From contig NZ_CP091430.1 in NCBI RefSeq assembly GCF_024734895.1, positions 4,110,501 to 4,174,500 of the forward strand: a DNA stretch of 64,000 nucleotides. The letters run 5' to 3'. This DNA comes from Paenibacillus spongiae. GTDB taxonomy: Bacteria > Bacillota > Bacilli > Paenibacillales > Paenibacillaceae. Both the position numbers and the translations under genes were made by a program. Below are positions 27,848 to 36,862 of the stretch, one piece after another. Under the pieces are notes generated by a model, which was not told the origin of the DNA, did not search any database, and saw nothing but the letters and a program-made list of their open reading frames with translations. Numbering within the stretch: position 1 is the first letter of the stretch; each line of letters opens with the position of its first letter.

Positions 27848-28912
27848 CTATTTCCTCGGCGGGAGGAGCAGCAAGTCGGCAATCTTCCGGATCTGTTCCT
27901 CATCTCCTGCATAGCACCAAACCTGGCTCACATCCGCAAGCGCTTGTTCAGAGGATTCCATCAGTGGCGTATGGTATTCAATCTCGCCAAAATAACCTAA
28001 TGCCCCATCGTCGTTATAGCATTGAACGCAATGTCCCCATTCCTCCTGCCGATGAAGGGGCACATCCCCATAATGCTTAGCAGGATCGGCATGAAAATTA
28101 CGGATGAGCAAGTAACAATTCCTGTCAGCCGCTGTTCGCATATACCCGATTCGTCCTGTCGTATCTCCCGCACGGATTGAAATTTTACGTTTGCACCGGG
28201 CATCAATCTGACATGTGATCCGATTCTCATGGACGAGAACGCCTGTCTGATCCTGATCCTCAAAGAAGGGGGTCGCTTCTGCTGTACCGTACGTCGGTAG
28301 GATCGCTTCGCCATCAGCCGGGACTTGCATCAAATTCCATAACGATATCGGGGGATGCTTGACCGATGCAATCTTCATATTCTCATCTACAGTCCGTATT
28401 ATTTCAGCTTCAACCTCGTAGCCGACAAAAGTATAGTGAAGCTGGCTATCCACTCCATCCCGCTTCAATGGATCGGGTGCCAGCCGGATCCGTTTGGTCA
28501 TTTCGAAAGCAGTATCATAATGGGATCGATAAGCGGGAATGACAACAGATTGTTTTGCCTCTATTTCGCCAGGCATGATGATATCAGCCTTGTAGCGCCC
28601 TGGATCCAATGCCTCAGGAATAAGGAATACTGCTTTCTCTGGATCATAGAAATACTCCACTTCCGGACTGACGAGCGTCCGGTCACCGCCTATATTCCAG
28701 TTATGCGTCATGGTCGCAACGTCAGCGAAGCTCCCAAGCCGGGCAAGCTCCGGTCTGACCCAAACGGCATTCTCCGCAGCCGCATACGGATAAACGCCGA
28801 TCACGCGACATCCGCGCTCCAATACCATTATCGCCCCGCCCTCTGCCGTTGTCAGCTCCGCGTATTTCCAACCCAGCCGTTCACATATTTCGCTCAAGTC
28901 ATTCCGATTCAT
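27848..28912 (-). CDS. Unassigned beta-rich protein, mutarotase-like pattern
   Basis: 354 residues, soluble, beta-rich, not firmly recognised. Blocks such as GCRVIGVYPYAAAENAVWVRPEL, THNWNIGGDRTLVSPEVEYF, GYEVEAEIIRTVDE and LWNLMQVPADGEAILPT look like the beta-sandwich of galactose mutarotase-like and DUF4380 proteins, which bind sugars. This is a resemblance of pattern only. The ATG at 28912 is 7 nt after AGGAGG; the frame stays open 45 nt further up without a better site. Convergent with the response regulator, 5 bp apart. Confidence 0.65.
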   Translation of the reverse strand: MNRNDLSEICERLGWKYAELTTAEGGAIMVLERGCRVIGVYPYAAAENAVWVRPELARLGSFADVATMTHNWNIGGDRTLVSPEVEYFYDPEKAVFLIPEALDPGRYKADIIMPGEIEAKQSVVIPAYRSHYDTAFEMTKRIRLAPDPLKRDGVDSQLHYTFVGYEVEAEIIRTVDENMKIASVKHPPISLWNLMQVPADGEAILPTYGTAEATPFFEDQDQTGVLVHENRITCQIDARCKRKISIRAGDTTGRIGYMRTAADRNCYLLIRNFHADPAKHYGDVPLHRQEEWGHCVQCYNDDGALGYFGEIEYHTPLMESSEQALADVSQVWCYAGDEEQIRKIADLLLLPPRK

Positions 28913-29015
28913 TCGTTCTCCTCCTCGCATGATGAAGCGATTATATACCGGCTTCATGCAGCTGACATCCGAGAATCGAAACCGATATCAAGAACATCCG
29001 AACTACCTGAAAGCA

Positions 29016-29052
29016 CAAAAATCCCCAGCAGGTCATGGACCTGCTGGGGATT
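29016..29052 (-). terminator. Terminator of the oxidoreductase/isomerase operon
   Basis: A perfect 15-bp stem (AATCCCCAGCAGGTC, 29020-29034 with 29038-29052) with a 3-nt loop, followed by T on the minus strand. It lies 10 bp past the isomerase stop. Confidence 0.9.
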
Positions 29053-29062
29053 CGTATCGGTC

Positions 29063-29938
29063 TTACTTGAATTGGTTGAGGAAACGAACGGCATTGGCAA
29101 TATCCGCTTCGGGATTGCTGCCGACTTCGCGCTCGATCGTGAGATAGCCCTTGTAGCCGATATCCTGCAGCGCTTGGATGTACGCAGGCCAATCCACTTT
29201 GCCTTCGCCGAGCGGAACTTCACGGAAGAATTCGCCGCCTTCAGCCATCTCGGCGATTTTCTCGTGGCTAAGCGGTTCGAAGCCCAGCGAGCCATAGATA
29301 ATGCGCGGATCGACCTGATGCAGGCGAATGCCGTCCTTGGCATGGGTATGCACGATATAATCCTTCAAGTTGTATACGCCTTGAACAGGATCGTCACCGG
29401 TTACCATGACCATGTTCGCCGGGTCGAAGTTTACCGACAAGCCGTTCGTGCTGAGCGTATCGAGGAAGCTCTTCAAGTGAGCCGATGTTTCCGGGCCCGT
29501 CTCAATGGCAAAATAGGCGTTAACGCTCGTAGCGTATGAGCTTAGCTCGTCGCAAGCCTTTTGCATCGATTCGTAGATTTCGCTATTCGTATCGTCCGGT
29601 ACGAGTCCGATATGAGTCGTGACCACATTCGTACCGAGCTCGACAGCCAGATCCAGAATCCGCTTGGATTTCTCGATTTTCCATCTGTTTTCGTTCTTGT
29701 CCTGGAAACCATGACCGGCCAAATCGCCGACGAGTGCGGAAATTTCCAGTCCGAGCGAAGCGATGTAGTCCTTCAGCTCTTTCCGCTGCGCAGTGGACAG
29801 ATTGTCGGGATCCATCTCGCCGCTTACGGCATAGATTTGAACGCCGTCAGCACCGACATTCTTCGCTTTAATCAAACCTTCGCGAACACCAACCTGGAAG
29901 CTGTCGACGATGACACCAATTTTATTCGGAATTCCCAA
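29063..29938 (-). CDS. Sugar phosphate isomerase/epimerase-like TIM barrel (first copy)
   Basis: 291 residues of the AP-endonuclease-2/xylose-isomerase-like barrel family. Metal-binding-type residues are in FAIETGPE, VNFDPANMVM, VHTHAKDGIR and YLTIEREVG. It would isomerise or epimerise a keto sugar or its phosphate. Last gene of a three-gene unit behind the oxidoreductase and another isomerase (42 bp apart). The TTG start is 5 nt after GAGGTG. Sequence divergence from its neighbour shows they are not recent duplicates. Confidence 0.85.
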   Translation of the reverse strand: MGIPNKIGVIVDSFQVGVREGLIKAKNVGADGVQIYAVSGEMDPDNLSTAQRKELKDYIASLGLEISALVGDLAGHGFQDKNENRWKIEKSKRILDLAVELGTNVVTTHIGLVPDDTNSEIYESMQKACDELSSYATSVNAYFAIETGPETSAHLKSFLDTLSTNGLSVNFDPANMVMVTGDDPVQGVYNLKDYIVHTHAKDGIRLHQVDPRIIYGSLGFEPLSHEKIAEMAEGGEFFREVPLGEGKVDWPAYIQALQDIGYKGYLTIEREVGSNPEADIANAVRFLNQFK

Positions 29939-29980
29939 TTCGTCACCTCATTTGTAGTAGTTAACTAGAGGCCTTATATC

Positions 29981-30838
29981 TTAAGCCTCGTCCCAGAGAC
30001 GTCTAACGTTCTGTAAGCCGTATTCGGACCCGATTCGGCAATCTTCCATGCCCTCGAATTCGATCGACAGGTATCCGTCATATCCGGAATGCTTGACGAC
30101 ACGCAGCACTTCGCGCATATCGATATCGCCCTGCCCTGAGATCGCTCCGCGCAAGTAGTTGCCAGCCGTCGTCCGGAACCAGCCGCTGCCCGGATTGAGA
30201 TACGAAGGACGCCAGTAGAAGTCCTTGATATGAACCATAGACGCATAGGAAATATTGTTCTTCGTCGCGGCAACCGAATCTTCGTCCGCACACATGAAAT
30301 TCCCGATATCCAGCGTCGTCTTGAAGTTCGGCCGGTTGACGGCATGAATCAGCGCTTGAACGCGATCGCTGGCTTGGATGTAATAGCCATGGTTCTCTAC
30401 GCTGGTTGTAATACCGTACTGGGCCGCATAATCGGCAATGCGCTGGCAGGCTTCCGCCAGCTTGGGCAGATCGGCTTGAAATTGCTTGATCGAGATATCG
30501 CTTCTCGATGCGACGTCATGTCTCATCAGCTTGACGCCAAGCGCGTTCGCAACGTCAACTTCTTTCATGACGCGTTGAATTTCGTTCTCGTAAGCCGTTT
30601 CGTCATCCGCGACCAGATTCGCTCCGATCGCATAGTTCGAAATTTCGATTCCGGATTCATCGGCTTGCTTGCGGATCTTCTCGATGAGACCCGGGTTGTT
30701 CGTCAGATCGAATCCGATCGGTACGATCTCGATATGTTCTCCGCCATGGTTGGCAATCCAGACGACGGCATCCGTGATGCTCATTTCGTTAGCTTGTATG
30801 GCGCGAGCCAGACTGTATGAACTTAATCCGAGCTTCAT
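29981..30838 (-). CDS. Sugar phosphate isomerase/epimerase-like TIM barrel (second copy)
   Basis: About 285 residues of the same barrel family. Metal ligands are suggested by VENHGYY, TLDIGNFMC, VHIKDFYWRP and LSIEFEGMED. Start ATG at 30838, 8 nt after AAGGTGG; a GTG four codons upstream is possible. Lies between the Gfo/Idh/MocA gene and the other isomerase, so all three probably act on one oxidised sugar. Cytosolic. Confidence 0.85.
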   Translation of the reverse strand: MKLGLSSYSLARAIQANEMSITDAVVWIANHGGEHIEIVPIGFDLTNNPGLIEKIRKQADESGIEISNYAIGANLVADDETAYENEIQRVMKEVDVANALGVKLMRHDVASRSDISIKQFQADLPKLAEACQRIADYAAQYGITTSVENHGYYIQASDRVQALIHAVNRPNFKTTLDIGNFMCADEDSVAATKNNISYASMVHIKDFYWRPSYLNPGSGWFRTTAGNYLRGAISGQGDIDMREVLRVVKHSGYDGYLSIEFEGMEDCRIGSEYGLQNVRRLWDEA

Positions 30839-30884
30839 GTTGTTTCCCACCTTCTATAGGTAATGACATAACGAATTCATATAT

Positions 30885-31943
30885 TTAGAAGTGAATCTCT
30901 TCGCCCTTCTCGGCCGACTCGTAGATCCCGCAAAGAATCTTCATGATTTCGAGACCGTCTTCTACCGGGCTGAGCGGATCGTTGCCGGACTTCACGCATT
31001 GGATGAAATGGTCAATCTCGGCCTGGAAGGCGCGTCCGAAATCGAATCCGAGCGTGTTAACCTGCGGCGTGATATTAATGATCGTGTCATGCTTCTCCGT
31101 CACGATGCTAACCTCTGGATCGATCTCAAGGCCGCCCTTCGTACCGTACAGCTTCACGGCGCCTTCATCCTTCTTGGCATGCAGCGTGAAGCTGACATCA
31201 ACCAGCAGCGATGCTCCGTTCTCGAAACGGATGAGCGCATTCGTCATGTCTTCGACCGTGTTCTTCTCCGCGTCGTAGTCCGCCGCCTGATAGAACGACA
31301 GGTTCTGGATGTTGGAGCGGTTGCCGAGCTTCCGGTATGTATTGCCGCTGACGGATTTCACTTTTGGCTTGCCCATCATATACCAGCACAAGTCAATGAC
31401 GTGAACGCCGATATCGATCAGCGGTCCGCCGCCGGAGCGCTCGATGTCGGAGAACCAGCCGCCAGGATTGCCGAGACGGCGAAGGCTGGACGCTTTGGCA
31501 TAATAAATCTCGCCGATATCCCCATTCTCAACAAACTTGCGGAGCATTTGGGCATTCGGATCGTAACGGCGAACGAAACCGACCTGCAGCACCTTGCCTG
31601 CAGCGCGAACGGCCTTCTGAAGATCAAGCGCTTCTTCAACCGTGCGGCACAGCGGCTTCTCAACCAGAACATGCTTGCCGGCTTCGACAGCAGCCTTGCT
31701 GATCTTGGCATGCGTATTATTCCATGTGCAAACGCTTACGGCAACAATGTCGGGATTGGCCAGAAGCTCGTTATAGTCCGTGTATACTTTGGTAGCACCG
31801 TATTTCTTAGCCGCATCCGCAGCTCTTTGTTCGTTCAGATCGCAAATTGCATATATTTCCACTTCTTTATTGGCCGCATAGGCGTTCAAGTGGGATTGCG
31901 ATATCGAACCTGCTCCGATAACGCCAATTTTTAGGATACTCAT
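30885..31943 (-). CDS. Gfo/Idh/MocA family oxidoreductase
   Basis: 352 residues. Rossmann N-terminus GVIGAGSISQSHLNAY with the acidic cofactor-ribose residue in AICDLNE, followed by the conserved EKPLC of the family, the catalytic-site block GPLIDIGVHVIDLCWYM, and a C-terminal beta-sheet. It oxidises a sugar or sugar alcohol with NAD(P). First gene of the operon; the divergent AraC regulator is 122 bp away. The AGGAG ribosome site lies 11 nt before the ATG. Confidence 0.92.
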   Translation of the reverse strand: MSILKIGVIGAGSISQSHLNAYAANKEVEIYAICDLNEQRAADAAKKYGATKVYTDYNELLANPDIVAVSVCTWNNTHAKISKAAVEAGKHVLVEKPLCRTVEEALDLQKAVRAAGKVLQVGFVRRYDPNAQMLRKFVENGDIGEIYYAKASSLRRLGNPGGWFSDIERSGGGPLIDIGVHVIDLCWYMMGKPKVKSVSGNTYRKLGNRSNIQNLSFYQAADYDAEKNTVEDMTNALIRFENGASLLVDVSFTLHAKKDEGAVKLYGTKGGLEIDPEVSIVTEKHDTIINITPQVNTLGFDFGRAFQAEIDHFIQCVKSGNDPLSPVEDGLEIMKILCGIYESAEKGEEIHF

Positions 31944-31984
31944 TTCTTTTGATGCTCCTCTCTATTATTTGAACTCATGTCTGT

Positions 31985-31990
31985 ATTATA
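31985..31990 (-). promoter_or_regulatory. -10 box of the oxidoreductase operon
   Basis: TATAAT on the minus strand without a -35 match, in the divergent gap with the AraC gene; consistent with activator dependence. Confidence 0.45.
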
Positions 31991-32064
31991 ATAGCTAGAG
32001 GCTATAACGCCATGAATAGCATTGCCATAGTTTTGTACTATTGTGCTCTAATGAGGTGACGGTT

Positions 32065-32943
32065 TTGGAAAAATTGTTATCACACCGCGAACCGATGGAT
32101 ATGCCCGATCCATTATTCCCGATCAAGCTTCACCGCACGCACGCGAATGAATACGGCTCGCTATTGTTTAACCATCATTGGCATGAACATATTGAATTTC
32201 TTTTTTTTATTGAAGGTGAAGCGATGATCGAATGCAATTCCGAGCGGCTCTATGTGAGCGCAGGCGATCTTGTCGTTCTGAATAGCACCGATCTTCACCA
32301 CGGAATCAACTTATCCGACAATTTGTTTTATTTTGCTGTTATTGCAGACCCTTCTCTCCTTCACAGCCAATCCGTCGATGCGGTTGAGATGAAATACATC
32401 ACGCCGATTACGCAGAACCGCATTTCCTTTCAGAACAAGATATCCAACGATGCGGAAATCAACGCATGCGTACACTCGCTCATCCAGGAATACGAGAAAC
32501 GCGAATACGGTTATGAGCTGGCGGTCAAGTCTTACCTGTACAGGCTATTAGCCATTCTGCTTCGCAAATACATCGTCCGGCTGTTGAAACCGAATGAATA
32601 TGAACTAAGAAGGAAAAATTTGGAGCGGTTCGATCCGATCTATCAATATATTGAAGAAAATTACCAGTCCAAAATAATGGTCGAAGAGCTTGCGAAGCAG
32701 GTCAACATGAGCCGCTTCTATTTCTGCCGCTTGTTCAAGGAAATTACGAACAAGACGATTTCGGAGTATGTGAATTTCGTCCGGATCAACAAATCCGAAT
32801 ACCTGCTGCGAAATACATCGATGAGCATCTCAGAGATCGCCCTGGCGACAGGTTTCAACGATATTTATTATTTTAGCCGCTTGTTCAAATCCTACAAGAA
32901 GGTCTCGCCGTCCAAAATCCGAAGACACGGCGGCGAGTTGTAA
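32065..32943 (+). CDS. AraC family transcriptional regulator
   Basis: Cupin N-terminus (FNHHWHEHIEFLFFIEGEAMIECNSERLYVSAGDLVVL) and two C-terminal helix-turn-helix motifs (MVEELAKQVNMSRFYFCRLFK, MSISEIALATGFNDIYYFSRLFKSY). About 292 residues. The TTG at 32065 is chosen, 6 nt after GAGGTG; the frame opens further upstream at another TTG (32041) with no ribosome site. Likely regulator of the divergent oxidoreductase/isomerase genes, from position. Confidence 0.9.
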   Translation: MEKLLSHREPMDMPDPLFPIKLHRTHANEYGSLLFNHHWHEHIEFLFFIEGEAMIECNSERLYVSAGDLVVLNSTDLHHGINLSDNLFYFAVIADPSLLHSQSVDAVEMKYITPITQNRISFQNKISNDAEINACVHSLIQEYEKREYGYELAVKSYLYRLLAILLRKYIVRLLKPNEYELRRKNLERFDPIYQYIEENYQSKIMVEELAKQVNMSRFYFCRLFKEITNKTISEYVNFVRINKSEYLLRNTSMSISEIALATGFNDIYYFSRLFKSYKKVSPSKIRRHGGEL

Positions 32944-32967
32944 CACGGAATTCTCCCAAATAAGACA

Positions 32968-33021
32968 AGAAACCTTCCGCAGGTTTGTGTGGAAGTACCA
33001 CCAAACTTACGTAAGGTTTCT
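32968..33021. terminator. Interrupted hairpin between convergent genes
   Basis: AGAAACCTT and AAGGTTTCT form the outer arms, with inner pairing of GGTTTG and CAAACT-like sequence. The T tract is weak on both sides. Probable terminator of both the AraC gene and the GH99-like gene. Confidence 0.5.
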
Positions 33022-33058
33022 ATATAACATCGTCTAGAGAATCCTGCTGCCTAGTCTG

Positions 33059-34762
33059 CTATGATTGTCCTGTATATAAATAGTTCAACCGTCCGTCCGG
33101 AGCCGTATCCCCGTATTGGTAGAAATCCATTATATCGCCTTCGCTTTGCATATGGTCCACCCACTTGAATTCGAACTGCAGCAGCTGTCCGGCGCCAGAC
33201 AATCCGAGCATATGCCGCGGAATCGACAGCTGCAGCTCATGATCTTGGACAGCATACTGCACGGTCCCTTTCTCCTTCCAATTCCACCCTTCCAAGGATT
33301 GCTCCACCGTAGTCGTCGAAGCATCCATTACTTTCCGGTTGACGATGTAGTCATACCCTTCCCAGCCCGTATCGTTTCGTCCGTCCACATTGATGAGCAG
33401 CATCATCCAATGTTTGCCCGTGTAGGGCGTAATTGCATGGTTAGTACGTACATAAAAATAAACATGATCGTTGTCGTGAGCGACCTTCATCGTTTCGAAA
33501 TCATTCCGTCCGGTTTCGTCCCGGTAGTACAAATCGCCATACCCGGGGTGATTTCGGTCTTCCGTATCGCGAACGAAGTCCTTGTAGACCGGCGTAACCT
33601 CCGCCCAAGCGCTGAAATCATCGCCGATTGCAATCGTGCGCTGAACATCAGCCGCTTGCGGCTTCGCCATCCCTTTGAACTGCCGGATATGACCGATCAT
33701 TTGCAAATAATAATTGTCGTTATATCCGCCCTTCATCGGTTCGATATCGCGGCTGAAGTTCAGCGTTGCTTGATCGACGAATAAAATAGGGCGTTCCGGC
33801 GGCCCTTCGAGCCGCATGGCAATCCATTCGTTCCAGCCTGTAATAAAGACGATCTTCGGATCCTCCCGAAGCGCAAACGCCCATTGTTCTTCAATATTAT
33901 AGCCCGCATATTCAGCGCCTGGCGAATTGTCATTAGCACCGTTATGAAAGCTTCTTCCCCAGTTTACTTCATGGTTATAGAACGGCGTGTCGCTCATCGA
34001 GCAGGTTGGATGCTGCGCGACGGCCACATTGATGATTTCCTTCTCGCCTTCATCGTTATAATATACCCGCTGCGGTCGGTAGAACTCAATCCACGGGAAC
34101 CCGTTCGTCTTGACATCATGGAAAGGCCATTGATTCAAGCGGATCGTGAAGAAATCCCGTATTTCTTCGCTGCATTCTTCAGGATCTCCGATAATTAGCG
34201 GCTTTCCTTTCCAATGAAACCATAATTCGGCATGACGCCCCGGTTTGTACAGGTCTTGATATACGTTCCCGATCGTTTCCCCGGAACTTGAATTCGTATA
34301 GAAGACGATTTGGGGAACCTTAAACCCTTGCAGTCTTACCTCATCCATGATTTCAAATAATTTATCGTAAATCTTCTTATAGGTGGCTGCGTTCGTCGTA
34401 TCGAAGACGAGGAAATCGATACCCGCATTCGTTAATAATTGAACATGCTTCCGCAGCACCCACGCATCGTCATTCAGATAATACCCATACAATGGTTCGC
34501 CCCAGAAATGAAAGGCATTCTTCGGCCCCCACATCGGATGGTTCGCGTCATGAACGGCTTCCGGCGCCTCCGCGATGATCTTCGTGTTATCGAAAGGGCC
34601 TTTCGTTCCGTGCTGGCCGAGCCATAAGAAGTAGAAGATGCCCACATACCGGTCTGCGCGCGGCTCGCTAACCTCCCCATATCGAGGCAGCTTTCTGCCA
34701 AGACTGTCTGTCCCCGTCAATTGATCCATGGAAACGGCTGCTTGTACCTGCTCGTTCTTCAT
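33059..34762 (-). CDS. GH99/GH71-like TIM-barrel protein with C-terminal CBM-like domain
   Basis: 567 residues without signal peptide. An N-terminal barrel with YVGIFYFLW, AGIDFLVFDTTNA, PQIVFYTNSS and the C-terminal FITGWNEWIAMR resembles GH99/GH71 and the WbsX group, which cut or modify mannose/rhamnose-containing glycans. Residues ~410-560 form a CBM9-like beta-sandwich (DDFSAWAEVTPVYKD...). The ATG at 34762 follows GGGGGAG by 5 nt; the frame stays open up to 34843. Placed 30 bp after the MBL gene on the same strand. Confidence 0.72.
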   Translation of the reverse strand: MKNEQVQAAVSMDQLTGTDSLGRKLPRYGEVSEPRADRYVGIFYFLWLGQHGTKGPFDNTKIIAEAPEAVHDANHPMWGPKNAFHFWGEPLYGYYLNDDAWVLRKHVQLLTNAGIDFLVFDTTNAATYKKIYDKLFEIMDEVRLQGFKVPQIVFYTNSSSGETIGNVYQDLYKPGRHAELWFHWKGKPLIIGDPEECSEEIRDFFTIRLNQWPFHDVKTNGFPWIEFYRPQRVYYNDEGEKEIINVAVAQHPTCSMSDTPFYNHEVNWGRSFHNGANDNSPGAEYAGYNIEEQWAFALREDPKIVFITGWNEWIAMRLEGPPERPILFVDQATLNFSRDIEPMKGGYNDNYYLQMIGHIRQFKGMAKPQAADVQRTIAIGDDFSAWAEVTPVYKDFVRDTEDRNHPGYGDLYYRDETGRNDFETMKVAHDNDHVYFYVRTNHAITPYTGKHWMMLLINVDGRNDTGWEGYDYIVNRKVMDASTTTVEQSLEGWNWKEKGTVQYAVQDHELQLSIPRHMLGLSGAGQLLQFEFKWVDHMQSEGDIMDFYQYGDTAPDGRLNYLYTGQS

Positions 34763-34791
34763 ATGCTCTCCCCCGTTACGCATAATGATAG

Positions 34792-35733
34792 CTATAATTC
34801 CAGTAACGTTGTTTCGTTGAACAAATCGGTCTCCATGATGCATTCGACACGGCTTCCGTCCGTACGGACTTCAATATTTCGCGCCCAATCGGCACGCAGC
34901 AGCTTCGCTCCCAAGCGGCTGAACAGATGCATGTTTTGGATAAAGGAAGGCCGGTGCTCGACGACAGTCACATTGCAAGGAATGACGACCAGCTTTGCAC
35001 CGCAAGCGTGGATAAATTCCGGCGTCGTCGAGGCATCGCCGCCATGATGGGCCGCTTTCAGCATGGTCACCGATTCAATCGACTGGCGTTGATTAGAGTT
35101 CAAGATTTGCCGTGACTGATATTCACCGCAATCGCCCGCCATTAAGGCGGAGAACTTGCCCAGCTTCAATTTCACGATCAGATTGAAATCATTCAGATCG
35201 ACTTGCTTGTTCGCCCGCAAATAATCGCGGTCAGGTGTCGATACGATTTCAAAGCGTGCTTCCGAGCCAAACCGCAACTCTGTGCCGATATGCGTTTCGT
35301 TCAATTCAAGTACGTTCGGCAGCTGTCCGACCAGCTTGCGAAGCGTAAGCCAGCCTTCATAATTGTTGGCATCGCAGGATTGTTCCACAATATCGTCGTC
35401 CAACGGCGAATAAATGAATTGATGAACGGTGAATCTCGGGTCCTCCAAAATATCGATGATGCCTCCAAAGTGATCATTATGCGCATGAGACAAGATGATG
35501 CAGTCTAACGTCGTAATTCCGTTCTCGATCAAATATGGGATAATGACATGCTTGCCTTGACCTTGTTTGGCCCCATCAAGCAGTATTCGACGTTCCTCCC
35601 CTTCCTCCTGTATCCGGATCAGAAAACTATCGGCTGGATTTCCATGGGGAAAACCAAGCTGATCCGTCTCGGGGGTATTAACATCAAACAGTTTAATATG
35701 GACTGTGCCCTTCTCGGCAGAATCGCTGTACAT
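34792..35733 (-). CDS. MBL-fold hydrolase, ComEC/Rec2-type
   Basis: About 313 residues. Metal ligands HAHNDH (residue ~85), with later DHH-like AHHGGDAS and ALMAGDCGE motifs, as in the stand-alone ComEC/Rec2 beta-lactamase-fold proteins that cleave phosphodiesters. No membrane segments, so it is a cytosolic, soluble form. The ATG at 35733 is 8 nt after GGAGG; the ATG five codons upstream overlaps the site. First gene of the unit with the GH99-like gene. The role in sugar metabolism is unclear; the domain also occurs as a general phosphodiesterase. Confidence 0.82.
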   Translation of the reverse strand: MYSDSAEKGTVHIKLFDVNTPETDQLGFPHGNPADSFLIRIQEEGEERRILLDGAKQGQGKHVIIPYLIENGITTLDCIILSHAHNDHFGGIIDILEDPRFTVHQFIYSPLDDDIVEQSCDANNYEGWLTLRKLVGQLPNVLELNETHIGTELRFGSEARFEIVSTPDRDYLRANKQVDLNDFNLIVKLKLGKFSALMAGDCGEYQSRQILNSNQRQSIESVTMLKAAHHGGDASTTPEFIHACGAKLVVIPCNVTVVEHRPSFIQNMHLFSRLGAKLLRADWARNIEVRTDGSRVECIMETDLFNETTLLEL

Positions 35734-35768
35734 ATCGAGTGCCTCCATATCTTGATGAAATAATAATA

Positions 35769-35801
35769 GCTGACCGTGAACGGTTTACGATCACGGTCAG
35801 C
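35769..35801 (-). terminator. Hairpin ending the large ABC operon
   Basis: A perfect 11-bp stem GCTGACCGTGA with an 11-nt loop between the last permease gene and the MBL gene. The minus-strand tail is TATTATTATTT, a weak tract, so some readthrough into the MBL gene is possible. Confidence 0.65.
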
Positions 35802-35871
35802 CTTCCTATAAGCTGCGAATGAATCAACTGCCATTTCATTAATGTCATAAAATATTTACGTCATGAATTCC

Positions 35872-36852
35872 TTATTCGACAAGTCCCGTACGCTCGATTC
35901 CTTCTACAAAATAACGTTGTGCGAACATGTATAGGATGAGCGGCGGCAATACGACCAACAGGGCTCCGGCCATCTTGATCGGCTCATTCATGTCGAATGT
36001 TCCTGCCACCAGGCCGCTGGTGCTGTTCGACATATCGTTCAGCCGTCCTTGCATGAAATCCATCTGAAGCGACATCGCCAGGAAGTCCTCGTTCTTCAAA
36101 TATAATGCCGGCTCGAAATACGTATTCCAATGCCAGACAAACGAGAACAGAAAAACGATTAACAATGCCGGCCTTGCAAGCGGGAGCATGATCTTCCAGT
36201 ACGTGCGGAGCGCTCCGGCACCATCCATTCGAGCCGATTCTTCCATTTCCTTCGGAAGCGTCGAGAAAAACTGTCGGAAGATGATAATGAACAGAGCGCC
36301 TTTGATTCCTTGCGCGAACAGCGCCGGTACGATGAACGGCAGCGGCGAGTTCAGCCATCCCAAATTAGAGAACATGACATACAGCGGAATCGCCATCGTC
36401 TGCGTCGGGATGATAAAGGTCAGAAGCACAATGACGAACAGCATGTTCTTGTATGGGATATGCAATCGTGCGAAAGCATATCCCGTCAAGGCACAGGAAA
36501 ACATCTGCAGAACCGCTGCCGATATCGCCATGAATGATGTATGCCCGAGTGCCTTGAAGTAGTACAGCCCTCTGAATGCATCCGTATAATTCTCCACTTT
36601 CAGCACGCGCGGTATCCAATGAACAGCCGGATCGATCAGATCGCTGATGTCCTTAAAGGACGTGGACAGCATATAGAACAGCGGCGACAGATACAAGACC
36701 GAGATGGAGACAAGCATGATATACGTAAATATTTTGAATATCAAGCCATCATTAAGCTTTTGACCGAGCAGCAGCCGCTTGACCCGATCCAGGGACGCTC
36801 CGGATAACCCGGGCTTGCCAGGGATCGCTTTCTTCGTCAGTAATCTAGCCAT
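35872..36852 (-). CDS. Carbohydrate ABC transporter permease, MalG-type
   Basis: 326 residues with six predicted membrane segments and the EAA loop MEESARMDGAGALRTYWKIMLPLARPA that docks the ATPase. It is the second of two permeases of one importer (CUT1 family). Ten bp after the MalF-type gene, on the same strand. Last gene of the long operon before the hairpin at 35769. Confidence 0.94.
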   Translation of the reverse strand: MARLLTKKAIPGKPGLSGASLDRVKRLLLGQKLNDGLIFKIFTYIMLVSISVLYLSPLFYMLSTSFKDISDLIDPAVHWIPRVLKVENYTDAFRGLYYFKALGHTSFMAISAAVLQMFSCALTGYAFARLHIPYKNMLFVIVLLTFIIPTQTMAIPLYVMFSNLGWLNSPLPFIVPALFAQGIKGALFIIIFRQFFSTLPKEMEESARMDGAGALRTYWKIMLPLARPALLIVFLFSFVWHWNTYFEPALYLKNEDFLAMSLQMDFMQGRLNDMSNSTSGLVAGTFDMNEPIKMAGALLVVLPPLILYMFAQRYFVEGIERTGLVE

Positions 36853-36862
36853 GGCTCCAGAC

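Noticed and set aside
30891..31934. A 347-codon plus-strand frame opposite the oxidoreductase gene
   Set aside because: It is the antisense shadow of the Gfo/Idh/MocA gene; its protein has no domain and the minus-strand frame is well conserved.
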